Shown: positions 40,773 to 49,096 of the stretch, piece by piece | Layout: each line of letters opens with the position of its first letter | How positions within the stretch are numbered: the stretch's first letter is position 1 | Assembly (NCBI RefSeq): GCF_036227265.1 | Contig: NZ_CP109446.1 | Coordinates: 6,155,001-6,219,000, forward strand | DNA length: 64,000 nt | DNA from: Streptomyces sp. NBC_01476 | GTDB lineage: Bacteria > Actinomycetota > Actinomycetes > Streptomycetales > Streptomycetaceae | Reading direction: 5' to 3' | Program-made: the position numbers and the translations under genes | Notes under the pieces: model-generated | The model's database searches: none | Seen by the model: only the letters and a program-made list of their open reading frames with translations | Told to the model about the DNA's origin: nothing

Positions 40773-41579
40773 ATGCTCGTCGCCGCTGCTGTGTGTCCCT
40801 GTCCGCCCCTGCTGGTCCCCGAGGTCGCCGCGGGGGCCGCTGCCGAGCTGGACGCCCTGCGGGCGGCCTGCGCGGACGCGGTGGGGGTGCTGGCCGCCTC
40901 CCGGCCGGAGCGGCTGGTGGTGATCGGCCCGGCGGAGCGGCCCGGCAGAGGCGTCTTCGCACAGGGTTCGGCCGGCTCCTTCCGCGCCTTCGGAGTGCCG
41001 TTGGACGTCACGCTGGGAGAGCCCCCCGAGACACCGCCGGAGCGGCTGTCCGTGGTGGCCTCCGCGGCAGCGGGACCTGACGACGTCTGGCCGGACGAGG
41101 ACGGGACGCTGCCCGAGGACGCGGCCCTTGCCGAGGACGTACGGCCGCTGCCGCCGTCGCTGGCCGTCGCGGCGTGGCTGCTGCGGGCCTGGAGCACGGC
41201 GCCGGTGGAAGGACTCGGCGTGGGAGAGCAACTGGAGCCCGACCGGTGCCTCTCGACCGGGCGTGCGGTGGCGGGTTCAGCCGGCCGGGTGGCGCTGCTG
41301 GTGATGGGCGACGGCAGCGCACGCCGCTCCCTCAAGGCGCCGGGGTATCTCGACGAGCGGGCCGAGCCCTTTGACGCGAGTGTGGCCGTAGCCCTGGGGG
41401 ATGCCGATCTCGGCGCGCTGGCCGCCCTCGACCCTGAGCTGGCCCAGGCGCTCATGGCGGCCGGGCGCGCCCCCTGGCAGGTGCTCGCCGGTGCCGCCGA
41501 GGGGGCGGGGCTCAGCGGTGAGCTGCTGCACGACGCGGCGCCTTATGGCGTCGGGTACTTCGTCGCGACCTGGACCTGA
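40773..41579 (+). CDS. LigB-like (class III extradiol dioxygenase subunit B-like) protein
   Basis: 268 aa. MLVAAAVCPCPPLLVPEVAA, then RLVVIGPAE and GRVALLVMGDGSARRSLKAP, match the class III extradiol dioxygenase B-like domain family conserved next to miaB/miaA in streptomycetes. The usual metal-binding His pair is not obvious, so enzymatic activity is uncertain. TAGGGT (40760-40765) lies 7 nt before ATG with no ribosome binding site, suggesting a leaderless transcript. Confidence 0.75.
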   Translation: MLVAAAVCPCPPLLVPEVAAGAAAELDALRAACADAVGVLAASRPERLVVIGPAERPGRGVFAQGSAGSFRAFGVPLDVTLGEPPETPPERLSVVASAAAGPDDVWPDEDGTLPEDAALAEDVRPLPPSLAVAAWLLRAWSTAPVEGLGVGEQLEPDRCLSTGRAVAGSAGRVALLVMGDGSARRSLKAPGYLDERAEPFDASVAVALGDADLGALAALDPELAQALMAAGRAPWQVLAGAAEGAGLSGELLHDAAPYGVGYFVATWT

Positions 41580-41672
41580 GCCGCGCCGCGTTGCTCCGGG
41601 CACGGCCCCGGCTTCCTCAGTGCGCGAGGCCGAGCCGTGCGGACCCGGCCCTGCGGCCATGGGCAAAGGACA

Positions 41673-41699
41673 AGCCGCGGATGGTGGAAATCCGCGGCT
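41673..41699. terminator. Bidirectional terminator before the antitoxin-like gene
   Basis: Perfect 10-bp stem AGCCGCGGAT (41673-41682) / ATCCGCGGCT (41690-41699) with a 7-nt loop, lying between converging stops. Confidence 0.8.
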
Positions 41700-41730
41700 G
41701 TCCGGTCGGCGATGAACGAGGCGGCCGTCG

Positions 41731-41955
41731 TCAGGCCGTGCCGCCGTCCTTGTTCTCGCGGTCGTGCAGGGAGTTCCGCGCCTTCTCCGTACCGGAGTCG
41801 ATCTGGTCGCCGTGCTTCCCGCCCGTCTTGGAGTCGAGTGTCCTGGCGCCCTTGTCCATGCCGCGTTCGATCTGGTCGCCGTGCTGGCGGGCGAGATCGT
41901 CGGCCTTGCCCTTCGACATGCCCAGCTTGTCTCTGAGCGTGTTCATGAAGCTCAT
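41731..41955 (-). CDS. Orphan MT0933-type antitoxin-like protein
   Basis: 74 aa. ATG 41955 with GAGGGAAGG upstream. Lys/Asp/Gly-rich with two related segments, DDLARQHGDQIERGMDKGAR and KTGGKHGDQIDSGTEKARNS. This pattern is that of the MT0933 antitoxin family (PF14013). No toxin-like gene adjoins it: its neighbours are the LigB-like gene and miaA. It may be a stand-alone stress or hydrophilin-like protein rather than a true antitoxin. Confidence 0.72.
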   Translation of the reverse strand: MSFMNTLRDKLGMSKGKADDLARQHGDQIERGMDKGARTLDSKTGGKHGDQIDSGTEKARNSLHDRENKDGGTA

Positions 41956-42152
41956 CGGGAACCTTCCCTCGAAGACGACTGCCAAGGGACGGGCGGGATG
42001 CGTCATCGCACCCGATGGTCCAGCGACTGCCGAAACCACCACAAAACGCCCTTTCCCTTCCCGACCATACCCGCGCCGTCCGTTTTCCGCCCTGTCGGCT
42101 GGGTGAGCCCATTCGATCGAGGTCAGGGCCCGATCTTTGCGAGACTGACACC

Positions 42153-43067
42153 GTGAAGAACCGTGTGATCGCCGTCGTCGGGCCCACCGCTGCCGGGAAG
42201 TCCGACCTGGGCGTCGCCCTGGCCCGGACACTGGGCGGCGAGGTGATCAACGCCGACTCCATGCAGCTCTACCGCGGCATGGACATCGGCACCGCCAAAC
42301 TCACCCCGCAGGAGCGCCAAGGGGTCCCGCACCACCTGCTGGACATCTGGGACGTCACCCAGGCGGCCAATGTCGCCGACTACCAACGGCTGGCCCGCGC
42401 CGAGATCGGCCGGCTGCACGCGGCCGGCCGGGTCCCGGTCCTCGTCGGCGGCTCCGGCCTCTATGTGCGCGCCGCCCTCGACGTCATGGAGTTCCCGGGC
42501 ACCGACCCGGCCGTACGGGCCCGGCTGGAGGCCGAACTCGACATGCGCGGGCCCGGCGCCCTGCACGCCCGGCTGGCCGCAGTGGACCCGGAGGCGGGGC
42601 GCGTCATCCTGCCCAGCAACGGCCGCCGGATCGTCCGCGCCCTGGAGGTCGTGGAGATCACCGGCCGCCCCTTCACCGCCCATCTGCCGAGCCATGAATC
42701 CGTGTACGACACCGTGCAGATCGGCGTCGACGTCCCGCGGCCCGAACTCGACCAGCGCATCGCGCTGCGCGTCGACCGGATGTGGGAAGCGGGGCTGGTC
42801 GCCGAAGTCAGCGCCCTGGAGAAGCGGGGCCTGCGCGAAGGACTGACGGCCTCCCGGGCGCTGGGATACCAGCAGATCCTCGCCGCGCTGGCCGGCGACT
42901 GCACCGAGCAGGAAGCGCGCGCCGAGACCGTACGCGCCACCAAGCGTTTCGCGCGCCGCCAGGATTCGTGGTTCCGGCGCGATCCGCGGGTGCACTGGCT
43001 GACCGCCCGCGGAACGGAACTCGCCGACGAGGCGCTGATGTTGCTCCAAGAAGCGGTCACAGCCTGA
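42153..43067 (+). CDS. miaA: tRNA dimethylallyltransferase
   Basis: 304 aa. GTG 42153. P-loop VVGPTAAGKSDLGVALA, INADSMQLYRGMDIGTAK, and PVLVGGSGLYVRAALD are diagnostic. Transfers dimethylallyl from DMAPP to A37 of tRNAs reading UNN codons, the substrate for MiaB upstream. No ribosome binding site is evident. The downstream membrane protein gene begins about 110 bp later. Confidence 0.96.
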   Translation: MKNRVIAVVGPTAAGKSDLGVALARTLGGEVINADSMQLYRGMDIGTAKLTPQERQGVPHHLLDIWDVTQAANVADYQRLARAEIGRLHAAGRVPVLVGGSGLYVRAALDVMEFPGTDPAVRARLEAELDMRGPGALHARLAAVDPEAGRVILPSNGRRIVRALEVVEITGRPFTAHLPSHESVYDTVQIGVDVPRPELDQRIALRVDRMWEAGLVAEVSALEKRGLREGLTASRALGYQQILAALAGDCTEQEARAETVRATKRFARRQDSWFRRDPRVHWLTARGTELADEALMLLQEAVTA

Positions 43068-43176
43068 TCACGTGATGGCATCGGGACGCTCCGGAGTCCA
43101 GGAGCGGACTCCCGCGCGTGCCATCATCGAGCTTCGAGATGGCTACGGTGTCGGAGACTCTGGAGGGCGCGTGGCG

Positions 43177-43809
43177 ATGGCAGCCGGCCCACGCGACACC
43201 CCACCGGGGCGCGATTCAGCGGCGGACGCGGGTACGTCCCACGTGTCCCGTGATGATCGTGGGATTCCTGGGTCCCGGACGAACCGCGACTCCCTGGACT
43301 CCCTGGAGTCCGCCGAACCCCTCGACCGGCTCGAACCCCTCGACGCAGGGGGGCCCTTGAGCTCTCTCGGGTCACTGCACCCCCTCGATCCCCGTGATCC
43401 CCTCGACCCTCTTGACACGCTCGAACCTCTCGATCCGCTCGGGGGCGACGTTCTTCCGCCCATCGAGGAAAGCCAGTCCTTCGGCGAACTGCGGCCGCAG
43501 CGGCGGCTGCGGATCTGGCAGTTGGCCCCGATCATCGCGCTGGCGGTCGGCGGTTCGCTGATGTTCGCCTTCCCGCTCGCCTTCGAGTCCGGGGACGCCG
43601 GAGCCGTGGTGGCGATGCTCGGTCTGCTGCTGTGCTGCTGCGCGGCGGGCTGGGGACTGATGGCGGCCCGGCGGATCGGCCAGACCTGGCCCGGGCTGCC
43701 CGCCCGCGGCTCCGGCGCCCGGCCGGACTGGCGTTACGTCGCCGGATACGCGGTGGCCATCGCGCTGCTCGCGGTCCTCGCGGTATGGCGGATCGCCCGG
43801 CTGCGCTGA
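43177..43809 (+). CDS. Membrane protein with Asp-Pro-Leu repeat region
   Basis: 210 aa. ATG 43177 with GGAGGG 9 nt upstream; GTG 43171 is possible. Residues about 40-90 are low-complexity repeats of the LD/PL type (DSLDSLESAEPLDRLEPLDA; HPLDPRDPLDPLDTLEPLDP). Three transmembrane helices follow (LAPIIALAVGGSLMFAFPLA; AVVAMLGLLLCCCAAGWGL; YVAGYAVAIALLAVLAVWRI). No family recognised. The C-terminal part probably corresponds to the conserved hypothetical membrane protein between miaA and dapF in streptomycetes; the repeat region looks lineage-specific. Confidence 0.75.
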   Translation: MAAGPRDTPPGRDSAADAGTSHVSRDDRGIPGSRTNRDSLDSLESAEPLDRLEPLDAGGPLSSLGSLHPLDPRDPLDPLDTLEPLDPLGGDVLPPIEESQSFGELRPQRRLRIWQLAPIIALAVGGSLMFAFPLAFESGDAGAVVAMLGLLLCCCAAGWGLMAARRIGQTWPGLPARGSGARPDWRYVAGYAVAIALLAVLAVWRIARLR

Positions 43810-43891
43810 GCCTGCCGAGCCGCGCCGGAGTTTTCCACAGGGGCCCGCCGCCGTCCGGCAGCCGCCTCCCCCTCCGCGTACGATCGGTTCT

Positions 43892-44797
43892 GTGACTGAC
43901 GCACGGCCCGCCACCGTCCCTTCCGGTTCCGTTCCCTTCCTGAAGGGACACGGCACCGAGAACGACTTTGTGATCGTCCCGGACCCGGACGGACGGCTCG
44001 ACCTGTCCGCGGCCGACGTGGCCAGGCTCTGCGACCGCCGGGCCGGCATCGGCGGCGACGGGCTGCTGCGGGTCGTCCGCTCGGCCGCGCACCCCGAGGC
44101 CGCTCCCATGGCCGCCGAGGCCGAGTGGTTCATGGACTACCGCAACGGGGACGGCAGCATCGCCGAGATGTGCGGCAACGGCGTCCGCGTCTTCGCCCGC
44201 CACCTCCAGCGCGCCGGTCTCACCGAGGCCGGCGACCTCGCCGTTGCCACCCGGGACGGAGTGCGGCGCGTGCACATCGCCAAGGACACCGACGACGGCA
44301 CCCCGGGCGACATCACGGTACGGATGGGCCGTGCCGTCCTCCCCGGCGGCGAGGTGTCGGTCGCCGTCGGCGCTCGCGCCTGGCCCGCGCTGCACGTCAG
44401 CATGGGCAACCCGCACGCGGTCGCCTTCGTGGCCGACCTGGCCGAGGCAGGGGACCTGCTGAAGGCGCCCGACGTCACGCCCGCGGCGGCGTATCCCGCG
44501 GGCACCAACGTGGAGTTCGTCGTGGACCGGGGGGCCCGGCACGTGGCGCTGCGTGTGCACGAACGCGGCTCCGGCGAGACCCGCTCCTGCGGTACGGGCG
44601 CCTGCGCGGTGATGGTGGCCGCGGCCCGGCGGGACGGTCTCGATCCGGCGGTCACCGGCCGCCCTGTCACCTACACGGTGGACGTGCCCGGCGGACGGCT
44701 CGTGATCAGCGAGGGCACCGACGGCGAGATCGAGATGACCGGGCCCGCGGTGATCGTCGCCGAGGGATTCATAGACCCCGGTCTGTGGGCCCGCTGA
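43892..44797 (+). CDS. dapF: Diaminopimelate epimerase
   Basis: 301 aa. Converts LL-DAP to meso-DAP for lysine and peptidoglycan. Catalytic cysteines Cys94 (AEMCGNGVRVFARHL) and Cys233 (RSCGTGACAVMVAAA) are both present; FLKGHGTENDFVIV is the N-terminal signature. Length is slightly above the usual 275-290. GTG 43892 has TACGAT (43879-43884) 7 nt upstream and no ribosome site, suggesting a leaderless mRNA. Confidence 0.96.
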   Translation: MTDARPATVPSGSVPFLKGHGTENDFVIVPDPDGRLDLSAADVARLCDRRAGIGGDGLLRVVRSAAHPEAAPMAAEAEWFMDYRNGDGSIAEMCGNGVRVFARHLQRAGLTEAGDLAVATRDGVRRVHIAKDTDDGTPGDITVRMGRAVLPGGEVSVAVGARAWPALHVSMGNPHAVAFVADLAEAGDLLKAPDVTPAAAYPAGTNVEFVVDRGARHVALRVHERGSGETRSCGTGACAVMVAAARRDGLDPAVTGRPVTYTVDVPGGRLVISEGTDGEIEMTGPAVIVAEGFIDPGLWAR

Positions 44798-44903
44798 CAC
44801 CCGGAAACCGGCTTGCGAGCTGTCTCCCGGACCTCGGTAAGCGCTCACTGTCCATCTTGTGGGCAGGGCACAACAGGAGGTATCCGGGCGAGAACCCCGT
44901 ACA

Positions 44904-44917
44904 CGTTCGCTCGAACG
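44904..44917. promoter_or_regulatory. Inverted repeat upstream of the RelA/SpoT homologue
   Basis: CGTTCG-CT-CGAACG, a perfect 6-bp dyad, 127 bp before the gene start. A second small dyad, CTCTC-GGC-GAGAG, follows near 44932. The half-site spacing and orientation differ from a LexA box. Possible operator. Confidence 0.4.
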
Positions 44918-45043
44918 GGTGACGGGAATCACTCTCGGCGAGAGCGTGACAGCCGCACGTGGTGGGCTCGATAGCATCAATCACCGGCGCGGCCCCTGGG
45001 TCGTGAGGGGCTTCCGCGGCCGGTTCACGCTGCCGGAGGACCG

Positions 45044-47212
45044 ATGAGCGCAGACAACGCGGTGAACGCGGGACGGCCCGCGCTCGACGCGGGACGGACC
45101 GCGGCGGACCGCAGGCGCGGTCTGCGCCGTATCGACCTGCGGCTGCTGGGCCGGGCCGCACTCCTTGGCGGCTCCGGCGGCCGGGACGGGCTGCCCGACG
45201 CGATCGAGCACCTGATCAAGGTCCACCGCACCAGCTGGCCCGATGCGGGTCCCGAGGCCATCGATCAGCTGCGGCGGGCCTACGTCCTGGCCGAGTCCTC
45301 GCACCGCGGACAGATGCGCAAGAGCGGCGAGCCGTACATCACCCATCCGCTGGCGGTCACGTTGATCCTCGCCGAACTCGGCGCCGAGACCACCACCCTG
45401 ACGGCCTCACTGCTGCACGACACCGTCGAGGACACCGAGGTGACGCTCGATCAGGTCGAGCAGGAGTTCGGCAAGGCGGTCGCCTACCTGGTGGACGGCG
45501 TCACCAAGCTGGAGAAGGTCGACTACGGCGCCGCCGCCGAGCCCGAGACCTTCCGCAAGATGCTGGTCGCCACCGGCAGCGACGTCCGCGTGATGTCCAT
45601 CAAGCTCGCCGACCGGCTGCACAACATGCGCACCCTCGGGGTGATGCGGCCCGAGAAGCAGGCCCGGATCGCCAAGGTCACCCGGGACGTGCTCATCCCG
45701 CTCGCCGAGCGGCTTGGCGTACAGGCGCTCAAATCCGAGCTGGAGGATCTGGTCTTCGCGATCCTCCACCCCGAGGAGCACGCCACGACCAGGGCCATGA
45801 TCGAGGCCCATGCCGCAGGCCCCGACCCGCTGGCCGCGGTCGCCGAGGGGCTCCGCGGGGTGCTGCGGGAGGCTGGGATCGCCGCCGAGGTGGCCATCCG
45901 GCCCCGGCACGCGGTCTCCGTCCACCGGCTGCTGCTCAAGCGTGGCGGCACGCGGCTCGGAGGCTGCGACTTCGGGCGGCTGCTGGTGCTGGTCGCCGAG
46001 GACGCCGACTGTTACGCGGTCCTCGGCGAGCTGCACACCTGCTTCACCCCGGTGATCGCGGAATTCAAGGACTTCATCGCGGCCCCGAAATTCAACCTGT
46101 ACCAGTCGCTGCACACCGCGATCGCGGACGAGCACGGCCGGATCGCCGAGGTGCTGGTCCGTACCCACCGGATGCACCGGGCCGCCGAGGCCGGGGTCAT
46201 CGCCCTCGGCGACCCGAACGCGAGCGCCGAAACCGTCGCCACCGAAGGGGAGACCGGCGGGGTACGGGTCGATCCCACGCAGCCCGGCTGGCTCGCCCGC
46301 CTGCTGGAATGGCAGCGCGGCGCGCCGGACGCCGACACCTTCTGGACCGCGCTGCGTGACGACCTCGCCCAGGACCGCGAGATCACCGTCTTCACCAGCC
46401 AGGGCGCCGGCGCCTCCGGCACCGTCCGGCTGCCCGCGGGCGCCAGCTGCGTGGACGCCGCCTACGCGGTGCACGGCAGCTCCGGGCACGCCTGCGTCGG
46501 AGCCAGGGTCAACGGCCGGCTCGCGCCGCTGGGCACCCGGCTGCGGGACGGCGACACCCTGCAGCTGCTGATGGACGACTCCGCCACCTCGGGCCCCGAC
46601 CGGAGCTGGCTGGAGCACGCCGCCACCCCCGCCGCCCGCATCGCGATCACCCGCTGGCTCACGCAGCACCCGGCTGTGGCCGGCGAGACCGCACAGGACC
46701 GCGCCCGGGCGGTACGCCCCTCGCGGACCCCCGACGCCGCACCCGCCGTCGACCCGGTCGCGGTCACCGACCTGCCGGACGCGGCGGTACGCCTGGCCCG
46801 CTGCTGTACGCCGGTGCCGCCGGACCAGGTGACGGGATTCGTCATCCGCGGCGGCACCGTGGCCGTCCACCGCGCCGAGTGTCCGGCCACCGCCCGGATG
46901 GCCGCCTCCGGCCGCGAACCCGTACCGGTGCGCTGGCGCGACGACAGCCCGGCCGCCGGATACCGGGCCACCGTGCTGGCCGAGGCGCTCAGCCGGCCGA
47001 GGCTGCTGGCCGACCTCACCGAGGTCATCGCAGGCCAGGGCATCGGTATCGTCTCCGCGGCCGTGGAGCCCCCGCAGGAGCACCGGGTACGGCACACGTA
47101 CACCGTGCGGCTGCCGGATCCGCAGGCGCTGACCGCCCTGATGCGGGCGATGCGGTCGGTCCCCGGGGTCTACGACGTGTACCGGGCCCGGCCCGCCGCC
47201 GGCGGGGCATGA
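45044..47212 (+). CDS. rshA: RelA/SpoT homologue (RshA-type): intact hydrolase, diverged synthetase
   Basis: 722 aa. Long RSH protein. HD hydrolase motifs are intact: YITHPLAV, LLHDTVEDTE, IKLADRLHNMRTL. The synthetase region is recognisable (RPRHAVSVHRLLLK; EFKDFIAAPKFNLYQSLHTA; AEVLVRTHRMHRAAEAG) but lacks the conserved DY[IV]A-PKPNGYQS form and the AAHW-YK end. TGS (about 440-510), a Cys-Cys/His segment (CCTPVPPD to HRAEC), and a C-terminal ACT domain follow. Position between dapF and hflX matches S. coelicolor RshA, a second ppGpp enzyme beside RelA (family knowledge). The name is given on that basis. Net activity cannot be read from sequence. Confidence 0.9.
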   Translation: MSADNAVNAGRPALDAGRTAADRRRGLRRIDLRLLGRAALLGGSGGRDGLPDAIEHLIKVHRTSWPDAGPEAIDQLRRAYVLAESSHRGQMRKSGEPYITHPLAVTLILAELGAETTTLTASLLHDTVEDTEVTLDQVEQEFGKAVAYLVDGVTKLEKVDYGAAAEPETFRKMLVATGSDVRVMSIKLADRLHNMRTLGVMRPEKQARIAKVTRDVLIPLAERLGVQALKSELEDLVFAILHPEEHATTRAMIEAHAAGPDPLAAVAEGLRGVLREAGIAAEVAIRPRHAVSVHRLLLKRGGTRLGGCDFGRLLVLVAEDADCYAVLGELHTCFTPVIAEFKDFIAAPKFNLYQSLHTAIADEHGRIAEVLVRTHRMHRAAEAGVIALGDPNASAETVATEGETGGVRVDPTQPGWLARLLEWQRGAPDADTFWTALRDDLAQDREITVFTSQGAGASGTVRLPAGASCVDAAYAVHGSSGHACVGARVNGRLAPLGTRLRDGDTLQLLMDDSATSGPDRSWLEHAATPAARIAITRWLTQHPAVAGETAQDRARAVRPSRTPDAAPAVDPVAVTDLPDAAVRLARCCTPVPPDQVTGFVIRGGTVAVHRAECPATARMAASGREPVPVRWRDDSPAAGYRATVLAEALSRPRLLADLTEVIAGQGIGIVSAAVEPPQEHRVRHTYTVRLPDPQALTALMRAMRSVPGVYDVYRARPAAGGA

Positions 47213-47391
47213 GGCGACGGAGGAATGCCGGCGGTCGCTCATCCGTTGATATGACCGTCGGTGTTTTCTGTCGAACGACAATTGGCGAGGCGCTGTGGAA
47301 AACCCACGTGACCGCGTCTGTCCGGCGTGCGACCATCGACATTGACGGCGGACGACCCGCCGGACCGTTGACCGTACGACCAAAGGATCCA

Positions 47392-48888
47392 ATGACCTCC
47401 ACCTCTTCTTCCTCTTCGGACAACCGCCAGCGCCTCCCCGAGAGCCTTCGGGCCGACGCCCTGATGGAAGAGGACGTGGCCTGGAGTCATGAGATCGACG
47501 GGGAACGGGACGGCGACCAGCTCGACCGTTTCGACCGCGCCTCTCTGCGCCGGGTCGCGGGCCTGTCCACCGAGCTCGAGGACATCACCGAGGTCGAGTA
47601 CCGGCAGCTCCGTCTGGAGCGTGTGGTGCTCGTCGGTGTCTGGACCAGCGGCACGGTGGACGACGCCGAGAACTCGCTGGCCGAGCTCGCCGCCCTGGCC
47701 GAGACCGCGGGTGCCCTCGTCCTCGACGGCGTGATCCAGCGCCGCGACAAGCCGGACCCGGCCACGTACATCGGCTCGGGCAAGGCACGCGAGCTGCGGG
47801 ACATCGTGCTGGAGAGCGGCGCCGACACCGTGGTCTGCGACGGTGAGCTGAGCCCCGGCCAGCTGATCCACCTCGAAGACGTCGTCAAGGTCAAGGTGGT
47901 CGACCGCACCGCGCTGATCCTGGACATCTTCGCCCAGCACGCCAAGTCCCGTGAGGGCAAGGCCCAGGTCTCGCTGGCCCAGATGCAGTACATGCTGCCG
48001 AGGCTGCGCGGCTGGGGTCAGTCGCTCTCCCGGCAGATGGGTGGCGGTGGCGCCGGCTCCTCGGGCGGCGGTATGGCGACCCGTGGTCCCGGTGAGACGA
48101 AGATCGAGACCGACCGCCGGCGGATCCGCGAGAAGATGGCCAAGATGCGCCGGGAGATCGCGGAGATGAAGACCAGCCGCGACCTCAAGCGGCAGGAGCG
48201 CAAGCGCCACAAGGTGCCGTCGGTGGCCATCACCGGCTACACCAACGCCGGCAAGTCCTCCCTGCTCAACCGCCTCACCGGCGCCGGTGTCCTGGTGGAG
48301 AACGCGCTGTTCGCCACCCTGGACCCGACCGTGCGCCGGGCCGAGACACCGGGCGGGCGGCTCTACACGCTGGTCGACACCGTCGGTTTCGTCCGGCACC
48401 TTCCGCACCACCTGGTCGAGGCGTTCCGCTCCACCATGGAGGAGGTCGGTGAAGCCGACCTGATCCTGCACGTGGTGGACGGCTCGCACCCGGTGCCGGA
48501 GGAGCAGCTGGCCGCGGTCCGCGAGGTGTTCCGCGATGTTGGCGCGCTCAACGTGCCGGAGATCGTCATCATCAACAAGGCCGACGCCGCCGACCCGCTG
48601 GTGCTGCAGCGCCTGCTGCGCAACGAGAAGCACGCCATCGCGGTCTCCGCCCGCACCGGCAAGGGCATCGACGAGCTGCTCGACCTCATCGACGAGGAAC
48701 TGCCCCGACCCGACGTCGAGGTGGAGGCCCTGGTGCCGTACACCCACGGCGCGCTGGTCTCCCGCGTGCACGGCGGCGGTGAGGTCCTCTCCGAGGAGCA
48801 CACCGGCGACGGCACCCTGCTCAAGGTGCGCGTGCACGAGGAACTGGCCGCGGAGCTTGCGCCGTTCACGCTGGTGGCCCGGGCCTGA
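47392..48888 (+). CDS. hflX: Ribosome-associated GTPase HflX
   Basis: 498 aa. ATG 47392 with AAAGGA upstream. The N-terminal HflX domain (about 60-250; TYIGSGKARELRDIV; DRTALILDIFAQHAKSREGK) and a coiled-coil with the family's GPGETKIETDRRRIREKM segment precede the GTPase (G1 GYTNAGKSS, G3 DTVGF, G4 NKAD). It splits stalled ribosomes. The first ~55 residues are Ser-rich and acidic. The stop codon lies inside the first unit of a 20-bp tandem repeat. Confidence 0.95.
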   Translation: MTSTSSSSSDNRQRLPESLRADALMEEDVAWSHEIDGERDGDQLDRFDRASLRRVAGLSTELEDITEVEYRQLRLERVVLVGVWTSGTVDDAENSLAELAALAETAGALVLDGVIQRRDKPDPATYIGSGKARELRDIVLESGADTVVCDGELSPGQLIHLEDVVKVKVVDRTALILDIFAQHAKSREGKAQVSLAQMQYMLPRLRGWGQSLSRQMGGGGAGSSGGGMATRGPGETKIETDRRRIREKMAKMRREIAEMKTSRDLKRQERKRHKVPSVAITGYTNAGKSSLLNRLTGAGVLVENALFATLDPTVRRAETPGGRLYTLVDTVGFVRHLPHHLVEAFRSTMEEVGEADLILHVVDGSHPVPEEQLAAVREVFRDVGALNVPEIVIINKADAADPLVLQRLLRNEKHAIAVSARTGKGIDELLDLIDEELPRPDVEVEALVPYTHGALVSRVHGGGEVLSEEHTGDGTLLKVRVHEELAAELAPFTLVARA

Positions 48889-48970
48889 GCCGGAAAGCTC
48901 GGGCCTGAGCCGGAAAGCTCGGGCCTGAGCAGGAAACCCCGGCCTTGAGCCCGCAACCCCGAGCCTTGCG
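48881..48970 (+). repeat. 20-bp tandem repeat over the hflX stop codon
   Basis: Units at 48881-48900, 48901-48920, 48921-48940 and 48941-48960, then a partial unit to 48970. The first two are identical (GGGCCTGAGC followed by CGGAAAGCTC); later ones diverge. The hflX TGA is in unit 1, so copy changes would not alter the protein. Confidence 0.9.
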
Positions 48971-49007
48971 CGGGTGACGCCCGGGGAACCTGGCGTCTTA
49001 AGGCAAG

Positions 49008-49044
49008 GGGTAAGGGCCCGCCTCCAGGAGGCGGGCCCTTACCC
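49008..49044. terminator. Bidirectional terminator between hflX and protease
   Basis: Perfect 15-bp stem GGGTAAGGGCCCGCC (49008-49022) / GGCGGGCCCTTACCC (49030-49044) with a 7-nt loop between converging genes. Confidence 0.9.
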
Positions 49045-49096
49045 ATGCCCGGGTGTGCCGCGCACGGGCGCCGATCCCCGGTTCGCAGCGGTGAGT

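Noticed and set aside
41580..42152. A toxin gene paired with the antitoxin-like protein
   Set aside because: No open frame with ribosome site or toxin motif on either side; neighbours are the LigB-like gene and miaA.
44904..44917. LexA box upstream of the RelA/SpoT homologue
   Set aside because: The dyad is GTTCG-CGAAC, the reverse arrangement with a 2-nt centre, not CGAAC-N4-GTTCG.
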